Of a DNA stretch of 64,000 nt, positions 1 to 10,700 are shown piece by piece (the first letter of the stretch is position 1; every line of letters starts with the position of its first letter). The notes beneath the pieces were generated by a model that had not been told where the DNA came from, ran no database searches, and saw only the letters and a program-made list of their open reading frames with translations. The DNA comes from Calliopsis andreniformis. Its lineage: Eukaryota; Arthropoda; Insecta; Hymenoptera; Andrenidae. The position numbers and the translations under genes are program-made. The stretch covers positions 12,156,157 through 12,220,156 of the forward strand of contig NW_027480429.1 in NCBI RefSeq assembly GCF_051401765.1, in the 5' to 3' direction.

Positions 1-283
1 CTCAGAAGTCAACGCCTGAAGCATAAAATACAATATAAATATAACAGTTTTTCCATCTTATAAAACGAATAATAGCAACCAGTGTGAAAGTTATGGTCAT
101 TTCTACGTTCCGGGCAACCTAGGCTTCACTCTAGGGCGTTGGTCCTCCAGATCAAACAGTTAGGGCCTTCGAAGCCAACGCCCGAAGCATTAAATACAAA
201 ATAAATAGAACAGTTTTTCCATTGTATAAAACGAATAATTGCTACCAGTGTAAAAGTTATGGTCATTTCTACGTTCCGGGCAA

Positions 284-301
284 CCTAGGCTTCACCCTAG
301 G
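284..301. other. Dyad symmetry element at the monomer junction (clear example)
   Basis: CCTAGG at 284-289 and CCTAGG at 296-301 are separated by CTTCAC. Because CCTAGG is its own reverse complement, the pair can form a 6-bp stem with a 6-base loop. In the commoner form the second arm follows an ACT instead of ACC, leaving a 5-bp stem (CCTAG with CTAGG, for example 948-952 with 961-965) and an 8-base loop. Flanking AAC and GTT can add pairs across a small bulge. The element recurs once per monomer across most of the window. Short dyads of this sort are common in centromeric satellites lacking a CENP-B box; a function here is inference. Confidence 0.6.
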
Positions 302-960
302 GCATTGCTGCATCAGATCGAATAGTTAGGCCCTAAGAAGTGAACGCCAGAAGCATAAAAAACAATATGAATACAACAGTTTTTCCATCGTAGAAAACGA
401 ATAATTGCAACCAGTGTGAAAGTTATGGTCATTTCTATATTCCGAGCAACCTAGGCTTCACTCTAGGGCGGTGCTCCACCATATCCAATAGCTACGGCCT
501 TAGAAGTCAACGCCAGAGGCATAAAATACAATATAAATACAATAGCTTTTACATCGTACAAAATGAATAATACCAAACAGTGTGAAAGTAATTGTCATTT
601 CTACGTTCCGGGCAACCTAGGCATCACTCTAGGTCGTTGCTCCACCAGATCAAATGGCTAGCGAGTTAGAATTAAACGCCAGAAGCATAGAATTCAATAA
701 AAATACAACAGTTTTTCCATCGTATAACAGGAATAATAGCAACCAGTGTGAATGTAATGGTCATTTCTACGTTCCGGCCAACCTAGGTTTCACTCTAGGG
801 CGTTGCTCCACCAGGTCGCATAGTTAGGGCCTAAGAAGTCAACGCCAGAAGCATAAAATACGATATAAATACAACAGCTTTTACATCGTATAAAACGAAT
901 AATTGCAACCAGTGTGAAAGTTATGGTCATTTCTACGTTCCGGGAAACCTAGGCTTCACT

Positions 961-1126
961 CTAGGGCGTTGCTCCACCAGATCAAACAGTTAGGGCCTTA
1001 GAAGTCAACGCCCGAAGCATAAAATACGATATAAATACAACAGCTTTTCCATCGTATAAAACAAATAATTGCAACCAGTGTGAAAGTCATGGTCATTTCT
1101 ACGTTCCGGGCAACCTAGGCTTCACT
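961..1126 (+). repeat. Representative 166-bp monomer used as coordinate frame
   Basis: This copy starts exactly at CTAGGGCGTT, so monomer position n equals base 960 + n. Positions 1-57 are mixed composition with CTAGGG, CCACCAG, TTAGGGCC and GTCAACGCC. Positions 58-115 form an AT-rich segment with short A and T runs. Positions 116-166 hold GTGTGAAAG, GGTCATTTC, TTCCGGGC and the CCTAGG palindrome. The 3' third (about 125-160) and the first 10 positions are the best conserved across the window by eye, while the AT-rich centre carries most of the substitutions and the variant classes. The length is close to that of a chromatosome, as for many centromeric satellites; that link is general knowledge, not something seen here. 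Confidence 0.9.
1018..1075 (+). other. AT-rich core of the monomer with short A/T tracts
   Basis: In the reference monomer this stretch contains ATAAAATAC, ATATAAATAC, a run of four T (five in the consensus) and TATAAAAC, with only scattered G or C. Runs of three to five A or T recur roughly every 10 to 20 bp, as expected for intrinsically bent or nucleosome-positioning DNA. The two linked variant classes described in the findings differ mainly here. Any role in nucleosome placement is inference. Confidence 0.5.
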
Positions 1127-1245
1127 GTATGGCGTTCTTCCACCACATCGGATAGCTACGGCCTCAGAAGTCAACGCCTGAAGTATAAAATACAATAACA
1201 ATACAACAGTCTTTCCATCCTATAACAGGAATAATTGCAACAAGC

Positions 1246-1313
1246 GTGAAAGTAATGATCATTTCGGCGTTTCGGGCATCCTAGACTTAACTCTGAGGCA
1301 TCGCTCCACCGGA
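1246..1313. repeat. Divergent TTTCGG subfamily monomer (type example)
   Basis: This monomer carries a linked set of changes: CAAGCGTGAA for CAGTGTGAA, AATGATCATTTCGGCG for TATGGTCATTTCTACG, TTTCGGGCATCC for TTCCGGGCAACC, AGACTTAAC for AGGCTTCAC, and CTGAGGC for CTAGGGC. The same set occurs with ATTTCGGC at 1,261, 2,423, 3,916, 8,232, 13,380, 13,712, 15,038, 17,361, 18,357 and 20,016, and in weaker form (ATTTCGAC) at 27,312. It lies in the region that is otherwise the most conserved part of the monomer. Both arms of the CCTAGG dyad are altered. Confidence 0.85.
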
Positions 1314-2214
1314 TCGAATAGTTAGGGCCTAAGAAGTCAACGCCAGAAGCATTAAATACAAAATAAGTAGAACAGTTTTTCCATTGTATAAAACGAATAA
1401 TTGCTACCAGTGTAAAAGTTATGGTCATTTCTACGTTCCGGGCATACTAGGCTTCACTCTATGGCGTTCTTCCACCACATCGAATAGCAACGGCCTCAGA
1501 CGTCAACGCCAGAAGCATAAATACAATATAAATATAACAGTTTTTCCATCGTATAAAACGAATAATAGCAACCAGTGTGAAAGTTATGGTTATTTCTACA
1601 TTCCGAGCAACCTAGGCTTCACTCTAGGGCGTTGCTTCACCAGATCGAATAGTTAGGGCCTAAGAAGTCAACGCCAGAAGCATAAAATACGATATAAATA
1701 CAACAGCTTTTCCATCGTATAAAAGGAATAATTGCAAACAGTGTGAAAGTAATGGTTATTCCTACGTTCCGGGCAACCTAGGCATCACTCTAGGTGGTTG
1801 CTCCACCACGTCAAATACCTAGCGACTTAGAATTAAACGCCAGAAGCATAGAATACAATAAAAATACAACAGTTTTTCCATCGTATAACAGGAATAATTG
1901 GAACCAGTGTGAATGTAATGGTCATTTCTACGTTCCGGGCAACCTAGGTTTCACTCCAGGGCGTTGCTCCACCAGGTCGAATAGTTAGGGCCTAAGAAGT
2001 CAACGCCAGAAGCATAAAATACGATATAAATACAACAGCTTTTCCATCGTATAAAAGGAATAATTGCAAACAGTGTGAAAGTAATGGTTATTCCTACGTT
2101 CCGGGCAACCTAGGCATCACTCTAGGTGGTTGCTCCACCAGATCAAATAGCTAGCGACTTAGAATTAAACGCCAGAAGCATAGAGTACAATAAAAATACA
2201 ACAGTTTTTCCATC

Positions 2215-2255
2215 GTATAGCAGGAATAATTTGCAACCAGTGTGATAGTAGTGGT
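2215..2255. repeat. Insertion-bearing monomer subtype (TATAGCAGG ... AATTTGC), type example
   Basis: A linked set of three changes, TATAGCAGG for TATAACAGG, one extra T giving AATTTGC, and GTGATAGT for GTGAAAGT, occurs here and at about 25,118, 31,254, 34,570 and 37,890. Such a set must be of single origin, so the five copies, spread over more than 35 kb and three blocks, record long-range exchange within the array. Confidence 0.82.
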
Positions 2256-4762
2256 CATTTCTACGTTCCGGGCAACCTAGGTTTCACTCCAGGGCGGTGC
2301 TCCACCAGATCGAATAGTTACGGCCTAAGAAGTCAACGCCAGAAGCACAAAATACGATAAAGATGCAACAGTTTTTCCATCGTATAAAACGAATAATTGC
2401 AACAAGCGTGAATGTAATGATCATTTCGGCGTTTCGGGCATCCTAGACTTAACTCTGAGGCATCGCTCCCCCTGGTCGAATAGTTAGGGCCTAAGAAGTC
2501 AACGCCAGAAGCATAAAATACAATATAAATACAACAGCTTTTCCATCGTATAAAATGAATAATTGCAAACAGTGTGAAAAATATGGACATTTCTACGTTC
2601 CGGGCTACCTAGGCTTCACTCTATGGCGTTCTTCCACCACATCGAATAGCAACGGCCTCCGAAGTCAACGCCAGAAGCATAAAATACAATATAAATATAA
2701 CGGCTTTTCAATCGTATTAAACGAGTAATAGCAACCAGTGTGAAAGTTATGGTCATTTCTACGTTCCGGGCAACCTAGGCTTCACTCTAGGGCGTTGCTC
2801 CACCAGATCAAACAGTTAGGGCCTTAGAAGTCAACGCCCGAAGCATAAAATACGATATAAATACAACAGCTTTTCCATCGTATAAAACAAATAATTGCAA
2901 CCAGTGTGAAAGTTATGGTCATTTCTACGTTCCGGGCATCCTAGGCTTCACTGTATGGCGTTCTTCCACCACATCGGATAGCTACGGCCTCAGAAGTCAA
3001 CGCCTGAAGTATAAAATACAATAAAAATACAACAGTCTTTCCATCCTATAACAGGAATAATTGCAACCCGTGTGAAAGGGATGGTCATTTCTACGTTCCA
3101 GGCAACCTAGGCTTCACTCTAGGGCGTTGCTCCACCAGATCAAACAGTTAGGGCCTTAGAAGCCAACGCCCGAAGGATTAAATACAAAATAAATAGAACA
3201 GTTTTTCCGTTGTATAAAACGAATAATTGCTACCAGTGTAAAAGTTATGGTCATTTCTACGTTCCGGGCAACCGAGGCTTCACCCTAGGCCGTTGTTCCA
3301 CCAGATCGAATAGTTAGGGCCTAAGAAGTCAACGCCAGAAGCATAAAATACAATATAAATACAACAGCTTTGCCATCGTATAAAATGAATAATTGCAAAC
3401 AGTGTGAAAGATATGGACATTTCTACGTTCCGGGCTACCTAGGCTTCACTCTATGGCGTTCTTCCACCACATCGAATAGCAACGGCCTCAGAAGTCAACG
3501 CCAGAAGCATAAATATAATATAAATATAACAGTTTTTCCATCGTATAAAACGAATAATAGCAACCAGTGTCAATGTAATGTTCATTTCTACGTTCCGGGC
3601 AACCTAGGTTTCACTCTAGGGCGTTGCTCCAACAGGTCGAATAGTTAGGGCCTAAGAAGTCAACGCCAGAAGCATAAAATACGATATAAATACAACTGCT
3701 TTTACATCGTATAAAACGAATAATTGCAACCAGTGTGAGAGTTCTGGTCATTTCCACGTTCCGGGCAACCTAGGCTTCACTCCAGGGTGTTGCTCCACCA
3801 GATCGAATAGTTAGGGCCTTAGAAGTCAACGCCAGGAACATAAGATACAATAAAAATACAACAGTCGTTTCATCGTATTACAGGAATAATTGCAATAAGC
3901 GTGAAAATAATGATCATTTCGGCGTTTCGGGCATCCTAGACTTAACTCTGAGGCTTTGCTCCACCAGATCGAATAGTTAGGGCCTAAGAAGTCAACGCCA
4001 GAAGCAGAAAATACAATATAAATACAACCGCTTTTCCATCGTATAAAAGGAATAATTGCAAACAGTGTGAAAGTAAAGGTCATTTCTACGTTCCGGGCAA
4101 CCTAGGCTTCACCCTAGGGCGTTGCTCCACTAGATCGAATAGCTAGGGCCTTAGAAGTCAACGCCAGAGGCATAAAATACAATATAAATACAACAGCTTT
4201 TCCATCGTAAAAAACGAATAATTGCAACCAGTGTGAAAGTTATGGTTATTTCTACATTCCGAGCAACCTAGGCTTCACTCTAGGGCGTTTCTCCACCAGA
4301 TCGAATAGTTAGGTCCTTAGAAGTCAACGCCAGAGGCATAAAATACAATATAAATGCAACAGTTTTTCCACCGTATAAAATGAATAATTGCAAACAGTGT
4401 GAAAGATATGGAAATTTCTACGTTCCGGGCAACCTAGGCTCCACTCTATGGCGTTCTTCCACCACATCGAATAGCTACGGCCTCAGAAGTCAACGCCTGA
4501 AGCATAAAATACAATATAAATATAACAGTTTTTCCATCTTATAAAACGAATAATAGCAACCAGTGTGAAAGTTATGGTCATTTCTACGTTCCGGGCAACC
4601 TAGGCATCACTCTAGGGCGTTGGTCCTCCAGATCAAACAGTTAGGGCCTTCGAAGCCAACGCCCGAAGCATTAAATACAAAATAAATAGAACAGTTTTTC
4701 CATTGTATGAAAAGAATAATTGCTACCAGTGTAAAAGTTATGGTCATTTCTACGTTCCGGGA

Positions 4763-6231
4763 AACCTAGGCTTCACTCTAGGGCGGTGCTCCACCAGATG
4801 GAATAGTTAGGGCCTAAGAAGTGAACGCCAGAAGTATAAAATGCAATAAAAATACAACTGTTTTTCCATCCTATAACAGGAATAATTGCAACCCGTGTGA
4901 AAGTGATGGTCATTTGTACGTTCCAGGCAACCTAGGCTTCACTCTAGGGCGTTGCTCCACCAGATCGAATTGTTAGGGCGAAAGAAGTCAACGCCCGAAG
5001 CATAAAATACAAATTAAATAGAACAGTTTTTCCATTGTATAAAACGAATAATTGCTACCAGTGTAAAAGTTATGGTCATTTTTACGTTCCGGGCAACCTA
5101 GGCTTCACCCTAGGGCATTGCTCCATCAGATCGAATAGTTAGGCCCTAAGAAGTGAATGCCAGAAGCATAAAAAACAATATGAATACAACAGTTTTTCCA
5201 TCGTAGAAAACGAATAATTGCTACCAGTGTAAAAGTTATGGTCATTTCTACGTTCCGGGCAACCTAGGCTTCACCCTAGGGCGTTGTTCCACCATATCGA
5301 ATAGTTAGGGCCTAAGAAGTGAACGCCAGAAGCATAAAATACGATATAAATACAACAGTTTTTCCACCATATAAAACGAATAATTGCATCCAGTATGAAA
5401 GTTATGGTCATTTCTACTTTCCGGGCAACCTAGGCTTCACCCTAGGGCGTTGCTCCAACAGATTGAATAGTTAGGGCCTTAGAAGTCAATGCCCGAAGCA
5501 TAAAATGCAATAAAAATACAACAGTTTTTCCATCATATAACTCGAATAATTGCAACCATTATGAAAGTGATGGTCATTTCTACGTACCGGGAAACGTAGG
5601 CTTCACTCTAGGGCGTTGCTCCACCAGATCGAATAGTTAGGGCCTTAGAAGTCAACGCCCGAAGCATAAAATACAAAATAAATAGAACAGTTTTTCCATC
5701 GTAGAAAACGAATAATTGCTACCAGTGTAAAAGTTATGGTCATTTCTACGTTCCGGATAACCTAGGCTTCACTCTAGGGCGTTCTTCCACCAGATCGGAC
5801 AGTTAGGGCCTAAGAAGTCAACGCCAGAAGCATAAAATACGATATAAATACAACAGCTTTTCCATCGTACAAAAAGAATAATACCAAACAGTGTGAAAGT
5901 ACTTGTCATTTCTACGTTCCGGGCAACCTAGGCATCACTCTAGGTGGTTGCTCCACCAGATCAAATAGCTCGCGACTTAGAATTAAACGCCAGAAGCATA
6001 GAATACAATAAAAATACAACAGTTTTTCCATCGTATAACAGGAATAATTGCAAACAGTGTGAATGTAATGGTCATTTCTACGTTCCGGGCAACCTAGGTT
6101 TCACTCTAGGGCGTTGCTCCACCAGGTCGAATAGTTAGGGCCTAAGAAGTGAACGCCAGAAGCATAAAAAACAATATGAATACAACAGTTTTTCCATCGT
6201 AGAAAACGAATAATTGCAACCAGTGTGAAAG
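4763..6231. repeat. 9-monomer duplication, copy 1 (period 1,494 bp)
   Basis: This segment is repeated immediately downstream with a shift of 1,494 bases, exactly 9 x 166. Diagnostic rare variants are shared in order: GTATAAAATGC, CATTTGTACG, GAATTGTTAGGGCG, CATCATATAACTCG, ACCGGGAAACGTAGG, GATCGGACAG and AGCTCGCGAC. I saw no difference between the copies in the stretches I compared. Similarity starts at about 4,763, after an A/C mismatch at 4,762, and ends after GTGTGAAAG at 6,231. Confidence 0.93.
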
Positions 6232-6256
6232 ATATGGAAATTTCTACGTTCCGGGC

Positions 6257-7725
6257 AACCTAGGCTTCACTCTAGGGCGGTGCTCCACCAGATGGAATAG
6301 TTAGGGCCTAAGAAGTGAACGCCAGAAGTATAAAATGCAATAAAAATACAACTGTTTTTCCATCCTATAACAGGAATAATTGCAACCCGTGTGAAAGTGA
6401 TGGTCATTTGTACGTTCCAGGCAACCTAGGCTTCACTCTAGGGCGTTGCTCCACCAGATCGAATTGTTAGGGCGAAAGAAGTCAACGCCCGAAGCATAAA
6501 ATACAAATTAAATAGAACAGTTTTTCCATTGTATAAAACGAATAATTGCTACCAGTGTAAAAGTTATGGTCATTTTTACGTTCCGGGCAACCTAGGCTTC
6601 ACCCTAGGGCATTGCTCCATCAGATCGAATAGTTAGGCCCTAAGAAGTGAATGCCAGAAGCATAAAAAACAATATGAATACAACAGTTTTTCCATCGTAG
6701 AAAACGAATAATTGCTACCAGTGTAAAAGTTATGGTCATTTCTACGTTCCGGGCAACCTAGGCTTCACCCTAGGGCGTTGTTCCACCATATCGAATAGTT
6801 AGGGCCTAAGAAGTGAACGCCAGAAGCATAAAATACGATATAAATACAACAGTTTTTCCACCATATAAAACGAATAATTGCATCCAGTATGAAAGTTATG
6901 GTCATTTCTACTTTCCGGGCAACCTAGGCTTCACCCTAGGGCGTTGCTCCAACAGATTGAATAGTTAGGGCCTTAGAAGTCAATGCCCGAAGCATAAAAT
7001 GCAATAAAAATACAACAGTTTTTCCATCATATAACTCGAATAATTGCAACCATTATGAAAGTGATGGTCATTTCTACGTACCGGGAAACGTAGGCTTCAC
7101 TCTAGGGCGTTGCTCCACCAGATCGAATAGTTAGGGCCTTAGAAGTCAACGCCCGAAGCATAAAATACAAAATAAATAGAACAGTTTTTCCATCGTAGAA
7201 AACGAATAATTGCTACCAGTGTAAAAGTTATGGTCATTTCTACGTTCCGGATAACCTAGGCTTCACTCTAGGGCGTTCTTCCACCAGATCGGACAGTTAG
7301 GGCCTAAGAAGTCAACGCCAGAAGCATAAAATACGATATAAATACAACAGCTTTTCCATCGTACAAAAAGAATAATACCAAACAGTGTGAAAGTACTTGT
7401 CATTTCTACGTTCCGGGCAACCTAGGCATCACTCTAGGTGGTTGCTCCACCAGATCAAATAGCTCGCGACTTAGAATTAAACGCCAGAAGCATAGAATAC
7501 AATAAAAATACAACAGTTTTTCCATCGTATAACAGGAATAATTGCAAACAGTGTGAATGTAATGGTCATTTCTACGTTCCGGGCAACCTAGGTTTCACTC
7601 TAGGGCGTTGCTCCACCAGGTCGAATAGTTAGGGCCTAAGAAGTGAACGCCAGAAGCATAAAAAACAATATGAATACAACAGTTTTTCCATCGTAGAAAA
7701 CGAATAATTGCAACCAGTGTGAAAG
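6257..7725. repeat. 9-monomer duplication, copy 2 (period 1,494 bp)
   Basis: This is the second copy of the 9-mer at 4,763-6,231, in direct orientation and phase. It begins after the TTCCGGGC of a monomer whose upstream half (GATATGGAAATTTC) differs from that of copy 1. After 7,725 the sequence switches to a stretch resembling 380-800. The lack of visible differences over about 1.47 kb, compared with the clear divergence of neighbouring monomers, points to a very recent unequal exchange or replication-slip event. A collapsed or duplicated assembly path is the alternative. Confidence 0.93.
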
Positions 7726-10700
7726 TTATGGTCATTTCTATATTCCGAGCAACCTAGGCTTCACTCTAGGGCGGTGCTCCACCATATCCAATAGCTACGG
7801 CCTTAGAAGTCTACGCCAGAGGCATAAAATACAATATAAATAAAACAGCTTTTCCATCGTACAAAATGAATAATACCAAACAGTGTGAAAGTAATTGTCA
7901 TTTCTACGTTCCGGGCAACCTAGGCATCACTCTAGGTCGTTGCTCCACCAGATCAAATAGCTAGCGAGTTAGAATTAAACGCCAGAAGCATAGAATTCAA
8001 TAAAAATACAACAGTTTTTCCATCGTATAACAGGAATAATAGCAACCAGTGTGAATGTAATGGTCATTTCTACGTTCCGGCCAACCTAGGTTTCACTCTA
8101 GGGCGTTGCTCCACCAGATCGAATAGCTACGGCCTTAGAAGCCTACGCCTGAAGCATAAAGTACAATAAAAATATAACGGTCTTTTCATTGTATAACAGG
8201 AATAATTGCAACAAGCGTGAAAGTAATGATCATTTCGGCGTTTCGGGCATCCTAGACTTAACTCTGAGGCATTGCTCCACCAGATCGAATAGTTAGGGCC
8301 TTAGATGTCAACGCCAGAGGCATAAAATACAATATAAATACAACAGCTTTTCCATCGTAAAAAACGAATAATTGCAACCAGTATGAAAGTTATGGTCATT
8401 TCTACTTTCCGGGCAACCTAGGCTTCACCCTAGGGCTTTGCTCCAACAGATTGAATAGTTAGGGCCTTAGAAGTCAATGCCCGAAGCATAAAATGCAATA
8501 AAAATACAACAGTTTTTCCATCATATAACACGAATAATTGCAACCATTTTGAAAGTGATGGTCATTTCTACGTACCGGGTAACGTAGGCTTCACTCTAGG
8601 GCGTTGCTCCACCAGATCGAATAGTTAGGGCCTTAGAAGTCAACGCCCGAAGCATAAAATACAAAATAAGTAGAACAGTTTTTCCATCGTATAAAACGAA
8701 TAATTGCTACCAGTGTGAAAGTTATGGTCATTTCTACTTTCCGGGCAACCTAGACTTCCCCCGAGGGCGTTGTTCCACCAGATGGAATAGTTAGGGCCTA
8801 AGAAGTCAACGCCAGAAGCATAAAATACGATATAAATACAACAGCTTTTCCATCGTATAAAACGAATAATTGCAACCAGTGTGAAGGTTATGGTCATTTC
8901 AACGTTCCGAGCAACCTAGGCTTCCCCCTAGGGCGTTGCTCCAACAGATTGCATAGTTAGGGCCTTAGAAGTCAATGCCCGAAGCAAAAAATGCAATAAA
9001 AATACAACGGTTTTTCCATTGTATAAAGCGAATAATTGCTACCAGTGTAAAAGTGATGGTCATTTCTACGGTCCGGGCAACCTAGGCTTCACTGTATGGC
9101 GTTCTTCCACCACATCGAATAGCTACGGCCTCAGATGTCAACGCCTGAAGTATAAAATACAATAAGAATACAACAGTCTTTCCATCCTATAACAGGAATA
9201 ATTGCAACCCGTGTGAAAGTTATGGTCATTTCTACGTACCCTGCAACCTAGGCTTCACTCTAGGGCGTTGCTCCACCAGATCAAGCAGTTAGGGCCTTAG
9301 AAGTCGAGGCCCGAAGCATTAAATACAAAATAAATAGAACAGTTTTTCGATTGTATAAAACGGATAATTGCTACCAGTGTAAAAGTTATGGTCATTTCTT
9401 CGTTCCGGGCAACCTAGGCTTCACCCTAGGGCGTTGTTCCACCAGATCGAATAGTTAGGGCCTAAGAAGTCAACGCCAGAAGCATAAAATACGATATAAA
9501 TACAACAGCTTTTCCATCGTGTAAAAGGAATAATTGCAAACAGTGTGAAAGTAATGGTTATTCCTACGTTCCGGGCAACCTAGGCTTCACTCTACGGCGT
9601 TGTTCAACCAGATCGAATAGTTAGGGCCTAAGAAATCAACACCAGAAGAATAAAATACCAATTAAGTACAACAGCCTTTACATCGTATAAAACGAAAGAT
9701 AGCAACCAGTGTGAAAGTTATGGTCATTTCTACGTTCCGGGCAACCCAGGTTTCACTCCAGGGCGTTGCTCCACCAGATCGAATAGTTAGGGCCTCAGAA
9801 GTCAACGCCCGAAGCATAAAATACAAAATAAATAAAACAGTTTTTCCATTGTATAAAACGAATAATTGCTACCAGTGTCAAAGTTACGGTCATTTCCACG
9901 TTCCGGGCAACCTAGGCTTCACCCTAGGGCATTGTTCCATCAGATCGAATAGTTAGGCCCTAAGAAGTGAACGCCATAAGAATAAAATACAATATAAGTA
10001 CAACAGTTTTTCCATCGTATAACAGGAATAAATGCAAACAGTGTGAAAGTACTGGTCATTTCTACGTTCCGGGCAAACCTAGGTTTCACTCCAGGGTGTT
10101 GATCCACCAGATCGAATAGTTAGGTCATAAGAAGTCAATGCCAGAAGCATAAAATACGATATAAATACAACAGCTTTTCCATCGTATAAAACGAATAATT
10201 GCAACCAGTGTGAAAGTAATGGTCATTTCTACGTTCCGAGCAAGCTAGGCGTCACTCTAGGGCGTTGTTCCACCAGATCGAATAGCTAGGGACTTAGAAT
10301 TCATCGCTAAAAGCATAAAATACAATTAAAATACAACAGTTTTTCCATTGTATAACAGGAATAATTGCAACCAGTGTGAAAGGAATGGTCATTTCTACGT
10401 TCCGGGCAACCTAGGCTACACTCTACGGCGTTGCTCCACTAGATCGAATTGCTAGGGCCTTAGAAGTCAACGCCAGAGGCATAAAATACAATATAAATAC
10501 AACAGCTTTTCCATCATATAAAACGAATAATTGCAACCAGTGTGAAAGCTATGGTCATTTCTACATTCCGAGCAACCTAGGATTCACTCTAGGGCGTTGC
10601 TCCAACAGATTGAATAGTCAGGGCCTTAGAAGTCGACGCCCGAAGCATTAAATACAAAATAAATAGAACAGTTTTTCGATTGTATAAAACGAATAATTGC

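Noticed and set aside
1018..1075. TATA-box promoter (TATAAATAC and TATAAAAC) in each monomer
   Set aside because: Such strings are expected in an AT-rich core, and there is no downstream gene or initiator signal. Transcription of the satellite is possible but cannot be inferred from this.
1260..1280. CENP-B box candidate: TTCG and CGGG in the divergent subfamily (TTTCGGCGTTTCGGGC)
   Set aside because: The spacing is six bases instead of the seven of the CENP-B box, and the conserved central A is absent. In the standard monomer TTCG is not present at all (TTCTACGTTCCGGG).
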